Below, piece after piece: positions 11,490 through 21,495 of a stretch of 64,000 bases of DNA (position 1 is its first letter; the number at the start of each line of letters is the position of its first letter). The notes beneath the pieces were generated by a model. It was given only the letters and a program-made list of their open reading frames with translations. It searched no databases and was not told the DNA's origin. The translations under genes and the position numbers were made by a program. The stretch is from Antedon mediterranea (lineage: Eukaryota; Echinodermata; Crinoidea; Comatulida; Antedonidae): assembly GCF_964355755.1 (NCBI RefSeq), contig NC_092679.1:16914932-16978931 (forward strand). The letters are read 5' to 3'.

Positions 11490-14400
11490 CTGCAAAAAGG
11501 AACAATTTTACATCAAGATACCCTAACATCGAAAAACGAATTATCTTTTTTATTCAAATAAATGCCCTTTCTATTTATAACTCTCTTGATTTATGCAAAA
11601 CAAATGTATTCAATTAGGAATTGTTCAAAAGGAAATGAAAATTATTCATACCACATGAAGAGCAGTCCTCCCGGTGTAATCACTACATTTGAAGTCCACT
11701 TCAGCCAGAGCAAACGCCTCTAGGCCAGCAACATCTCCAAGTTCTACAGCACTAGAGAGTAAAATAGAAATTGCAATCATCATACATATATTTACATTCT
11801 TTCTTTATCACTTGATCATGTGATCAACCATTTCAGCTAGTATAGATGGTAAATGGTTAAGCTACCTTATAATATAATGCAAATAATGAATGTGCAACGG
11901 TACAAATAATTTCATGAAGAAAAATGTGAATGAAATCGTTTTTTACAAAATGAAATTATTTGTTTTATAACACACCCAAATGGTTGTTGCTAATTGAATG
12001 AACACACAATATAACAAAATTCAATGCAATTTATATTAGTGTGAAAGGAACTTTACCTGCACAATAAAGATGCAAGTTCTTTAGTTGTTTCCCGTATGAA
12101 GTGACCTCCTGTCTTTTTGATTAGTTTAATGACTTCAAAATGTCTGTAAAAAAACAAAATTATTGTAAAATGTATTGAACCAATACACCTGATTCTCTGT
12201 ACTGTATCTCCACATATGGATTTATCTGTGCAGTATCATAGGCAAATATGTAATACAGTGTCACATGTTTCACAAGAGGAGCCTTTATTATGTTATGTTA
12301 GGGTTAGGTTAGATACAGTATGAGGAGTTGGCTAAAAATGTATATATGGAATCTCAAAAAGGGAGATCTTTGCCAATTTGTAAATTGATAGATTTACCTG
12401 CATCTAATGCTCTCCATAAATGGTGTGTTGCCATAACGATCTCTATCATAAATTGACGTTCCATTTTCCAACAGATATCTCACAACATCTATGTGACCTT
12501 CGGCCGCTGCTAGGTGTAATGGTGACCTCTGGTCATAATCACAGAGACTTAAATTGCCACCCTAAAAAGAACAATGATTGTGAAGACTTTTCATAAATAC
12601 ACTTGACCAAAGTGGATTGAGGACATGCATCTTTTGAGGTGTCAAAATGCACCTTCAATGTTTTAGTGTGTAAAACAATAATGATATTTAATGTATGACT
12701 ACAGTAACAACTTTGTTTGTGACACCCCTCTTCACACCTACTGTAAGGGGTGATAAGAACAAGCTATATACAAAGTGGCTTTTTTCTCCACTCCAAAAGA
12801 TAGATCTTGTGTATATGTTTACCAGGATTGCCACCTTTGAGAAGGATAGTGAATGAATTCGGAAACAAACAACAAAATATATGTTTTAAAACCAAGGACA
12901 TCCTTGTTTGATTACTAAAAGTGTCCCTTAATAGCGTTCTACTGGTTCTATTATATAATTCTTTTTACTATATGTTATAGAAATTCATTTATTCTTCATG
13001 ACTGCAATAGTAAAGAATAACAATTAGTTACAGTAAATTACCTTTCCAATACAGTATATTATCCATTCATTCATCCCCAAATTAAAAAAAAGCTCTGTCT
13101 ACACTATCAAACTAATTTGACAAAAAGGCCAAATATGGTAATGATATGACATCATTGTGTTCATATATGGGCACATCACATTTTTTTGTCTTTGATAGTG
13201 TAGACAGAGCTTTACAGATCATTGAGTTCCGAAGTGCTCAACTTCTGTAATCCCATTAAATGTAAATTAATATTATTATGCTTTAGGAATTGAAGATTGA
13301 ATTGCGTCCATCAGCTGAGCTTTGATCAATATATTAGTACGAGTTGGGAATTTCATATTAATTATTATTCCTAACGTCATTTGGCAAGTAGTCTGTGACG
13401 TCAAAATGAAAACATGGATAATAGTAGAAAATTAAGTTCTTTATATGAGAGGCTCAATCTCTGTTTTGCCAGACAAGATTAATCAGTTACTGAAAATGTT
13501 TATTATCAAACACTCACAAACTTTCATTTTTATTTTGACACATAATTTTGAAACAAAAAATTTAAATCTTACAAATGGTATCTGCTTTATACTGAAAACA
13601 TGCTATTTCATTAAACAACAATTGATTGAAATATATATTTATACTAAGTAACCTCTTCAGTCAAAGACTGGTCTCCCAGAGGGCCCAGATATGATCAGTG
13701 GCTGTGATGCACTAATACTCGTCTCGAAAGATGTACTAGGTTCTTTAAAGTGCACACAAGCTAGATGTGTACACTGGACCTACGGTTTATAGTCCTTATC
13801 CGAGAAGACTCGTTCTACCTCTAGAACCATGGAGTGAGTGAGCCTTGAACTCCTGTCGATGTTATGGCTACGTAATTACGGTTCCACCGTCTTACTGTAA
13901 CCGATCGGCCACTCACTCACAATAACAATAATACAGCACAGCAGAACCTTCAACGCAACAATGCAAAGTGCATAATCATAAAGTGGGAACCGATAACGCA
14001 ACCATGCGGCAAACATCGTTTTGATTTCTTGCTCGCGGGGGAAACAATTATTGGAAGGGCATTTTCATCCTTTGCGTAGGTTATGTTACATTGCGTCTCT
14101 AGTGAGAACCAAGCTTTAAGGGGACAATTTTTACCACTACATCCATCCTCTATTCAGAGAAACACCCTTATGAAAGAGGATACATTGTTGAGCCCTGAAG
14201 ATGTCCCCTTAATAGGTGTTCTACTGTATTGTTTAATAGAAATATTCCTCATACACACCATTGACTTATAATATTTTAGAGAGTTAAGATCACCATTCTT
14301 AGCAGAGGCACACATCAACAATGGCAACAAGGCAGTGCTAACAGACTTTACTTCCTGAGTAAAAAAAATAAAATAAGAAATTAGAAATACTGTACAAAAA

Positions 14401-17400
14401 AAGTGCAGACTAGAAATTACAGTATAATAAAACAGAATCTATGATAGTTTGTTTTATAAGATCATAATAATACAAATTTAAACTATGGTCATAAAGATGT
14501 ATTGTTCTCTCTCAAAAACATGAAAAATAAAAATTAATACAATCAGACATTGAATATGCCATTTTGCAGTTTTAGTTATTTGCTTCCATAGAAAAATAAT
14601 TTCAATTATAAAAATATGAAAATAAACGGTTGTAATTCGAAAACATTGTTTGACAATTCTTTGTTTTAAATGAGAGGTATTTTTTTTTTAGGTAAATATT
14701 TTATTTTTTGTCCCAATTATTATGTGAAAATGGTATATTCAACAAAGACATTTTTTGAATACATTTTTCAAGGAGATAATATATCTTTAAAATAAATTTA
14801 CCCGACTGTTTGAAATGTTGAGAGTTTGAACAATGGCTTGGATGAATTTGGAGTCTTCAAGGGAGAATTTCTTTACCTCTTCTTCAGCAAAGACACGAAT
14901 CTCACCTCGTAAGTTGCTTTGCAACATCTCCAACTGCTGTTGTCGCGTCAAACCAGGCTTTCCGAGAACGTAGCCAAGCTTAGCCAGGGCTGCTTCAGGG
15001 TTGATGTCAGCGCCTGGTATCACACCAGCATCCATCAGAGCCTACGATGGTAAAGACACAGAAATATGAGTATTTTCAATAGAGCTTCAGGAATGAAAAA
15101 AAATTGTCCCCTCAATAGGTGTTGAATAGAATAGGGTTGGCTGTAGTGTTATTGAATATATTTCCCTTCACAAAAAAGTGTCCCCATAATAGGGGTTTTC
15201 CATGAGTAAGGGTGTTCTAAAAGGGAGGTTCTACTGTATTGTAAAGCTCTATCTACAGGGGTCCTACTATATTATTATTATTATATTATTATACTAATAA
15301 AACATACCTTTCCAGTTTCATATGAATTGGAAACAACTCCTTTTATACACTGCGTGCAATTCAAGATCAACACGCCTCTGTCTGCTGCCTCCTTGAATTC
15401 TGTCATGAGGTCCTTTCGATCGCTAGGGCCATTACCAGCTCCGTATGTTTGCAGAACCACGCCCTGCATCGGGTGCTGTAGGAATGATCTGACCTGCAGT
15501 GTGAATACAATATTTAAATTTATATGAAAAGAATATTAAATATCAATATATGTTTAACACTACAGGCAACTGCCAATTAGGAGGCATCACCAGTGGCGTA
15601 ACGCAGAGGCCCCCTGCTGGAGATCTCGGATGTTTTTAGCCCTTTTTATTGTTTGTTTTAATGCCTGGGGGCCCCTGGGTGGGGGGTTAGCCAGTGAGAG
15701 CTCATAGCCCTTACACTACTGAGCATCACTATTAAAGGATTGGGTTTTGAAAGTTTCCCCTTTTACTGTAAAGATACTAGAATACCCATTTTAAATATTT
15801 TGGCCCATTTTAACTGAGTAAAATGAAGTCTTAATTCAATATTGACCTGTTTTTTATTTTACTTTTGAAAGGAAACCCTTTGTCTCCATGTTACTGGATT
15901 ATTGGATTACTATTGAGATCAAGTTGTTGGGATGTCTTTTAAAACAACTGCTAAAAATAAATTATATTATACTTTATGAAACCTTGAAATTACACAGTTC
16001 TTTTTATACCATTTGTCCAAGGAAATACTTAACTCTCAATTTGTAGGTTGGTTACAAATTTGTACAATATAATTTATATTATTTTTCCTTTCAACAAGTC
16101 ATATCAAGACTATTAAAATTAATGCTATGACTTCAAGCGTTTATACCTAATAGTTACATTTTATTAACATGCAAACTAACATATTATGAATATTATCTAG
16201 GTTATTATAAAAATTGAAGGGTAACAAAACTAGTGTTTAAGTTTAAGTTGTCTGTTGGCAAAGAATTATAATACAAGTAAATTATATGGAATCTAGATAC
16301 GAGGCCCTTAACATATCATCTCTGTTAAGTCATGCTTTGCATGCAATTTAATTGGGTGATTTAAAAGTGGTCCAATCATAGGGTGACAGCAGATAAAGTA
16401 CAAGACCTAAGTTCAACTCTTTTCATCTTTGAAATGTACACAATAATTTATTCAAAACAGATGGTTTTATGAATATAATAATAATAAATAATAGATTAAA
16501 TATTAATTAGCGTGTAACTCACTGTTTGTACTGTTATACCTGGAAACAACCTGAGGAGGCCTACATTACAGTTTAAGTGGGTATGAACTGTAAACTTCTC
16601 CGTCGACTTACTGCGGAATATACTATCCCAGTCAACTGAACAGAAAACATAAAAGAATTTTAAATTTTCAGATCCTAAAAACATGTCTGAAAAGGTATAG
16701 AAGGCCCCTGTTATTGCAAACCCATAAAAAGTGTTTGGTTATAAAATATAAAGTTAATGTGAACTCTGACCTTCCAGGGTAGTAGCCACAAGGACAGTTG
16801 GTAAGGGATCAACCTGACCACCATTTTTTTTCACAACCACTGTACCTACCCCGGAAAACTTAGCAAACCTTTTTCGGCAAACTTGCTCTAGTTTGCGCAA
16901 TAAAACCTCTTCTGAGCAACACACAAATCTCATGTTACGTTAATAAAACATTCAGATCACATATTCACCTATTACGTCAACTTCCATCCTGGCAAGGGGG
17001 TCAAGGTTCGGCGAATCAAATGCATCAAATTGGTTGTTGACTAGCTTCGTTACTCGATTCCCTCTGAACAATTTCTTGTCAAAAAATAATGATACCTAAA
17101 AAATACAACAAAACTAGAATAATAACTGCAATATATTACTTTGATAATGCATACAGTTGGATTACAGTAAACAATAGTGTATCTAGGAGGGAGGAGGTGG
17201 AAGCCCCTGATCTAACAAAAACAAAGTGTTCAAGGTACTTCTTGGTTTGGCATTGTATTTTTCAAGCCCATATATCTGCAGGAAGGCAACCTCTCCCTAA
17301 TGCAAAACAATTTATCTCATATTATCTAAGACTGTGAATAAAAAATACACCAAATTCACACTAACTTCTGGAATGACATAATGGCCAGCAAGATACAGCG

Positions 17401-18962
17401 CCCCCAGCAAGTTCTCCCTCCCGTCACTACGGATTTCTTCCAACGGCACTTGAGAACCAGTAAAGATGACTGGTTTGCCAAGGTTCTCACACATGAATGA
17501 CAGAGCAGAAGACGTGTATGCCATCGTGTCAGTACCGTGGATGATCACAAAGCCATCAAATTTCTCGTAATTCTCTTTTATGTCCTCGGCCAAAGTTCTC
17601 CAATCTTCAATACTGATGTTGCAAGAATCTTTAGGTTCCGGATATTCAAATATACAGTACAGTATACGTCTATTATGGCTACACAATCTGAAATAGAGAT
17701 TTGAATTGCTAAATAGCTTCATAGGCAGGTGGTGTACGGAAATAAATAAAACAATTAATAATAATTATACAACTGCTGTATGGCTTAACCTGCTGGATTA
17801 TAATTGCTGGCAGATAACTTATGTTACTACATTAAAATTATGTCTCTTTCTTTTATGGTATTCTCAAAATTATTGACTATTTTATGTTTGGCAGTATACA
17901 CAGGCCTTGTCTTTTGAAAAATATATATATATATATTGCACTCCTCAATACATTCAGGGATGCTGTAGGTGTGCTGTTTGTATTTTGGTGTGTAGAAGTT
18001 TACCAAATTTAAGTATGTTGTAAATCGCACTCCTCAAGGGCAGTATAGGAGTGTGTTAGGTGAGTGATCGCACTCGCTCAACTTAAAAGACAAGGCCTGT
18101 ATACATACGGTTAGGATGAATATTAATTTACTAAACAATTAAAAAAAATTAAGATAATTAAATTAAAAAACATTTTTTTAAATATTTCAAATACAGAGAA
18201 CAATGGTGTATAACATACGGCAGAACAAAAGTTTCTCCCAGGGCCTCGTCATATTCTTTGAGTTTATTGGCATATTCCTTATCATGTAAATTTGGGTTTC
18301 TTCGCACTGCCTGGCTGAAATAGTCTTTCTGTGGTGTGTATACTAAAAAAAAGTAAACCTCATTATAAAATTCAACTCATGTTTCCAGCTATAAAATTGT
18401 TTTACATAACATTGTAACAATACATTTCAGTTTACAATGGATTTGAAAGTGAAGCATTTAAAATCGGTTGCTTTTTACTTGGGTCACAATACAAAGAACT
18501 CTGGTATTTTGTATTTATATCGGTAGCATTTAAAATCAGTTGCGCTATTTTGAATGGGGCGTTAGGTACATAAATCCTTTCCATACAACCAAGTGATTAG
18601 GCTTAAGTCCTTTTCCCTTAAAAAAGTGGTGATGCAACTTCAGAACATAACTCACAGGGAAACCCAACACTGAGTGTTAGAAACATGACATGGTATTATT
18701 AGGCCTACTATCTATAAAAATAATGCTAGGTCCTACTAACTCTAGGCCTAGACTAAACAAGCCTACCTCCATCAACCCTGGCCATCCCCAGTGTACCACC
18801 GGTAAACATGACCAGTATTCTGGATTCAGATGATTCGACGCTATCCTGCGAACTGATTTTTCTCAGTTTATCACTTAGCTTCGGATCCAATAAGGGTTGT
18901 AAACTTGGATTCAACTTCATTGATATATCTGAACTACACCGTCGAATAGGCCTACAAGACAT
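11337..18962 (-). CDS. ASPG: L-asparaginase type I with C-terminal ankyrin repeats (ASPG), complete, 12 exons
   Basis: The family hydrolyses asparagine to aspartate and ammonia in the cytosol; the mammalian homologue was described as a 60-kDa lysophospholipase/asparaginase. Coding exons in transcript order: 18962-18767, 18342-18219, 17687-17366, 17095-16969, 16635-16523, 15493-15308, 15041-14802, 14354-14259, 12561-12398, 12143-12057, 11751-11652, 11489-11337. They total 1,908 bp, 635 residues and TGA, with every junction in phase and GT-AG. Seen: catalytic first Thr in FTGGTLGM, second-Thr motif HGTDTMAYT, TGSQVPLEEIRSDGRENLLG, RGNRVTK with the catalytic-lysine position, YGAGNGP, and ankyrin repeats (RSPLHLAAAEGHIDVVRYLL, GRTALHV, ADIKAKDGNGHSPLSLAV). 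Start: the first ATG of exon 1 (MSCRPIRR) at 18962; a later in-frame Met (MKLNPS) is possible. All key catalytic motifs are intact. It is divergent from the SMOC-like gene and convergent with MTR. Confidence 0.95.
11652..11751 (-). CDS. ASPG: ASPG exon 11, ankyrin region
   Basis: SAVELGDVAGLEAFALAEVD followed by YTGRTALHV. Ends phase 0 at GTATGA. Confidence 0.9.
12057..12143 (-). CDS. ASPG: ASPG exon 10, ankyrin region
   Basis: HFEVIKLIKKTGGHFIRETT and KELASLLCR. Phases 2 in and 2 out fit both neighbours. Confidence 0.9.
12195..12315. repeat. Diverged copy of the inverted repeat at 62.5-62.7 kb
   Basis: CTGTATCTCCACATATGG, GTATCATAGGCAAATATG, TAATACAGTGTCACATG and GGGTTAGGTTAGATACAG follow the same order as the element at 62543-62720. 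It lies in an ASPG intron. Confidence 0.5.
12398..12561 (-). CDS. ASPG: ASPG exon 9, ankyrin repeat
   Basis: GGNLSLCDYDQRSPLHLAAA, EGHIDVVRYLLENG and RDRYGNTPF give a clear ankyrin repeat and the start of another. Ends phase 2 at GTAAAT. Confidence 0.94.
13090..13213. mobile_element. MITE family B copy 1
   Basis: Termini AAGCTCTGTCTACACTATCA and the inverse TGATAGTGTAGACAGAGCTT enclose about 124 bp with GATATGACATCATTG and GGGCACATCACA. A second copy lies at 33174-33309 and a partial one at 63040-63132. It lies in ASPG intron 8. Confidence 0.85.
13640..13925. mobile_element. SINE-like repeat
   Basis: Contains CTCGTCTCGAAAGATGTACT, which recurs inverted at about 60205-60230, and tRNA-like sequence near 13830-13920 ending CCGATCGGCCACTCACTCA. 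Ends are uncertain. It lies in ASPG intron 8. Confidence 0.45.
14100..14240. repeat. Repeat family C (GGGGACA...GTTCTACTGTA)
   Basis: AAGGGGACAATTTTTACC at one side and GTCCCCTTAATAGGTGTTCTACTGTA at the other. Similar blocks lie at 15101-15240, 34099-34322 and 38850-39000. It abuts the donor of ASPG exon 8. Confidence 0.5.
14259..14354 (-). CDS. ASPG: ASPG exon 8, linker to ankyrin repeats
   Basis: 32 codons, EVKSVSTALLPLLMCASAKN and GDLNSLKYYKSM. It is the first half of an ankyrin-like helix pair that continues as GGNLSLCDYD in the next exon. The donor GTGTGT is weaker than the others, but the join gives a continuous repeat. Confidence 0.8.
14492..14790. mobile_element. MITE family A copy 3
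   Basis: TAAAGATGTATTGTTCTC at one end and GAGATAATATATCTTTAA at the other, with diverged interior. Its end lies 11 bp from the donor of ASPG exon 7. Confidence 0.7.
14802..15041 (-). CDS. ASPG: ASPG exon 7, end of asparaginase domain
   Basis: 80 codons. ALMDAGVIPGADINPEAALA, KLGYVLGKPGL and NLRGEIRV close the asparaginase fold. A linker leads towards the ankyrin part. Only 11 bp separate its donor from MITE family A copy 3. Confidence 0.94.
15101..15240. repeat. Repeat family C, second copy
   Basis: AAAATTGTCCCCTCAATAGG through GTGTCCCCATAATAGG to GGGAGGTTCTACTGTATTG. It lies in the ASPG intron between exons 6 and 7. Confidence 0.45.
15308..15493 (-). CDS. ASPG: ASPG exon 6
   Basis: 62 codons, phase 0: VRSFLQHPMQGVVLQTYGAG, NGPSDRK, DRGVLILNCTQCIKGVVSN. 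The YGxGN and NxTQC blocks are typical of type-I asparaginase C-terminal domains. Confidence 0.95.
16523..16635 (-). CDS. ASPG: ASPG exon 5
   Basis: Reads DWDSIFRSKSTEKFTVHTHL, then the GLLRLFPGITVQT segment that starts the C-terminal asparaginase subdomain. Acceptor TTCTGTTCAG, donor GTGAGT. Confidence 0.92.
16969..17095 (-). CDS. ASPG: ASPG exon 4
   Basis: Reads VSLFFDKKLFRGNRVTKLV and then DAFDSPNLDPLARMEVDV. RGNRVTK matches the block bearing the catalytic lysine in bacterial asparaginase I. Acceptor TTTTAG, donor GTGAAT. Confidence 0.94.
17366..17687 (-). CDS. ASPG: ASPG exon 3, catalytic core
   Basis: Carries FVIIHGTDTMAYTSSALSF (second Thr-Asp pair) and TGSQVPLEEIRSDGRENLLG, and ends HYVIPE. 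Donor GTTAGT, phase 0. Confidence 0.95.
17901..18099. mobile_element. MITE family D copy 1, with 6-bp target duplication
   Basis: Ends CAGGCCTTGTCTTTTGAAAA and TTAAAAGACAAGGCCTG are inverted. TATACA flanks both sides. The interior shows GCACTCCTCAA and GTGAGTGATCGCACTC, shared with the inverted copy at 40693-40862. It lies in ASPG intron 2. Confidence 0.85.
18219..18342 (-). CDS. ASPG: ASPG exon 2
   Basis: Joins in phase as VYTPQKDYFSQAVRR and ends EALGETFVLP. It contains the mobile-loop Tyr region found after the TGGT motif in type-I asparaginases. Acceptor TTTTTTTTAG, donor GTATGT. Confidence 0.9.
18767..18962 (-). CDS. ASPG: ASPG exon 1 with nucleophile motif
   Basis: 65 codons plus one base. 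A charged, Ser-rich N-terminal extension precedes RILVMFTGGTLGM, the strand and loop that carry the first catalytic threonine. The donor is GTAGGC. The reading frame extends upstream of the ATG to TTG only, so ATG at 18962 is the natural start. Confidence 0.88.
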
Positions 18963-20412
18963 GATTGTTTTCAGTATCAATTAATGTAGTAACAACATGG
19001 AATTAAGCAGTCGGTACGATCAAAAACATCTTTCAATCTGGTGCGTGGGAATGGCTACAATTTGTTTGCTCACGTGTCATGACGTACGTACGTATACATT
19101 GACATCGTAAAAGGCTCCTTGATTGTCTGACGAATGGAAATCCAGTATAATGACACACCTCCAACACACCTCCAGTTTGATCCAGAAAGAGGGCGTAAGA
19201 CTGTTTGATAGAATTCTCTCATCAGAGTAATTTAATACTTTTCAGTTTTCTTTAAATAATAATAATATATAATATTAAAATAATAACTCAGAAATAGGCG
19301 AACTAGGAAAATGTTTTTTATAACAAATTACTGATACGTTTTCTGGTACGAAAAATCTATAAGCTAAACAAGGCGATCATTTTTAACCAAGCGTCAATTC
19401 CGGATCCAATAAATATGACAAAAACTTAGATGAATAGTTTGATAATATTACTAGCAGGATTTGTTTTTATACAATGGATTATACAATGTTTATTTGAATT
19501 TTAAAAGATAATCATGAAGAAATAAGTTGATAATGCTGAAGCCATGTTTGTTACGTCAGTGTTCTAAAAGCCGCCATTTCGCTTGATTCCTCCATTAAAG
19601 AATTAAGCAAAGTATTTAAGATAAAGAGGCGTGAAGTGGTATATTGATTAAAGTGCGAACTTTAATCGGATCTTGGCTGCTAAATTACGAGTGTGAAAAA
19701 CAACAATTAGGCCTAAACGCAAAAAAAAACAAGATAAGTTTTTCATCTAGCAATAATCACGAATACAGTTTTGTTTCCGCAAGGACGTAAGCGCAACGCA
19801 AGCGAATTGACCAATGTGTGATTGGTAAAACTTCTTGTAGTGCGTTTTCGTACGTCATTGCGTTGCTTAGGAAATCAACCTTTAACCTTTGGCTATATAT
19901 CGACTATGCGCGCAAAACAAAACATCAGAAAAATGTTTTAAAAAGTGTTAACATCGTTTATTTTGATTGGCAAGCAAGTGTAAAAGGATGTTACTATTTG
20001 TAGAACATAATTATTCCTTTACTGCTTTTTGGATGCAGTTGGTTTTCAAAAATCCTAATTCTATACCGTTGTCTATAATTATACCAGCCTTTAAAATTCT
20101 TTAGGCATTTATAATCGTATTATCTCGATCGTTATTGTGTATACAGGTGGTCTATTGTTATTTCTATTTAAAAGAAACAACAAACAATGGTTCTACATTA
20201 AAACGAAACGAAAATATCAGAAACCAAAACGTTATTTTGTTTAGTGAAAGATCTTAACCTTACGAGAAAATAATGTCTTGCAATGTATTCGCTCGAATCT
20301 ACTATGCGCATGTGTATTAATATTTCAACTTTTTTTTGCGAAGCGAAAAATCGCGTACCAATCAGAGCTCAGGGATGTCGGGTCACCTGTAGAAGAATAC
20401 TATAATTTAACT
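18963..20412. promoter_or_regulatory. Divergent intergenic region, presumed ASPG upstream region
   Basis: No TATA box is obvious near 18963. An E-box-type CACGTG lies at about 19072 next to ATGACGTACGTACG. 19786-19840 holds a CAATCACAAGC-type element (GAATTGACCAATGTGTGATT). I see no gene here; regulatory function is inferred only from position. Confidence 0.3.
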
Positions 20413-20788
20413 GTGGAAGACATATTCCCTGTGGAAGACATATTCCCTGTGGAAGACATATTCCCTGTGGAAGACATATTCCCTGTGGAAGACATATTCC
20501 CTGTGGAAGACATATTCCCTGTGGAAGACATATTCCCCGTGGAAGACATATTCCCCGTGGAAGACATATTCCCCGTGGAAGACATATTCCCCGTGGAAGA
20601 CATATTCCCCGTGGAAGACACATTCCATGTGGAAGACACATTCCCTGTGGAAGACATATTCCCTGTGAAAGATATATTCCCTGTAGAAGACATATTCTCT
20701 GTGTGTGGAAGACATATTCCCTGTGTGTGGAAGACATATTCCCTGTGTGTGGAAGACATATTCCCTGTGTGTGGAAGACATATTCCCT
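20413..20788. repeat. 18-bp minisatellite ending in four 22-bp units
   Basis: About 16 copies of GTGGAAGACATATTCCCT (20413-20700), then four copies of the same unit with an extra GTGT (20701-20788). The 18-bp period keeps several frames open on both strands, for example repeats of VEDIFP on the plus strand. The 22-bp units rotate the frame, which argues against coding selection. Units near the centre share CCCC in place of CCCT, so variants cluster as expected from local expansion. Confidence 0.93.
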
Positions 20789-20920
20789 GCTAGCTAGTAC
20801 CCTATATTGGAATTCCTCAATCGGATCCCATCATCGGAGGAAACATGTATTTAAATGAATAAAGATCTGGAAATTACGGTCAATAACGAAAACAGTAGTC
20901 AAGATAAAATTAAGGCAGTG

Positions 20921-20942
20921 TGACGTCATTCAATATAAAAAG
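20921..20942 (+). promoter_or_regulatory. Candidate core promoter of the SMOC-like gene: CRE plus TATA box
   Basis: A perfect TGACGTCA (20921-20928) is followed 5 bp later by TATAAAAAG (20934-20942), about 460 bp upstream of the SMOC-like ATG. The expected start of transcription would be near 20965. The motifs are seen; their use is inferred. Confidence 0.5.
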
Positions 20943-20986
20943 CACATTATCAATCATTATCAATCAACTGTTTTCTGGTTTAGCAA

Positions 20987-21346
20987 ATGGTCAGATCCAT
21001 CAGCTTGTATAGCACCACCCATTCTTACCTAAAGAGGTATTTAACTTGTAACAAGTTTAATCCAATAGGAATGATCACCCGAAAAGCCCCGCCTCCTCAA
21101 TTCACAAGTGTGTGTGATTTGAAACGAGAATGTTTTGAAAGGTACTTATCTGTCGTTGCCTCGCGAGTGGTGAGCGTCAAGAACTTATTGCGTGTGCCGC
21201 CGCTGAAGATATCAACATCACATTTATGTTTTTATTTTACCGCCTCAGGTATCGCAAAATTGTCAAAATATTTTTCGACCGTCGGCCAGGTAACACGACG
21301 CGGGAATTGTTTGTGCAGTACACACCGGGGTTTAAATCACACTTAA
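20987..21346 (+). other. Open frame in presumed 5' UTR (119 codons)
   Basis: Begins MVRSISLYSTTHSYLKRYLT and ends before TAA. No signal peptide or domain is recognised. It lies between the candidate promoter and the SMOC-like ATG, so it would be an upstream ORF if that 5' UTR is unspliced. It could also be chance: composition here is less AT-rich than the surroundings, which lengthens random frames. Confidence 0.25.
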
Positions 21347-21402
21347 TTGGAAGGACTTATTTAGGGTTATATTAAATTGTTTCGACTTCATAAACTTCAG
21401 AT

Positions 21403-21495
21403 ATGGACATTTTATTTCGCCACTGTCTGCCTCTTACGGCAATCATCTTTAGCATATTATTTATGGAACATGCTTGCGAGGCAAGGCTTGCTAAG
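21403..21495 (+). CDS. SMOC: SMOC-like exon 1, signal peptide
   Basis: 31 codons beginning MDILFRH, a hydrophobic run LPLTAIIFSILFM, and a likely cleavage site after HACEA. Donor GTAAGA, phase 0. It joins directly to the Kazal exon as RLAK-FPIDRV. Confidence 0.85.

Noticed and set aside
20278-20793. 171-codon frame with a hydrophobic start and VEDIFP repeats, as a possible secreted repeat protein
   Set aside because: Several frames on both strands are open because the unit is 18 bp. The 22-bp units rotate the frame, and synonymous preference is not visible. I keep it as a minisatellite.
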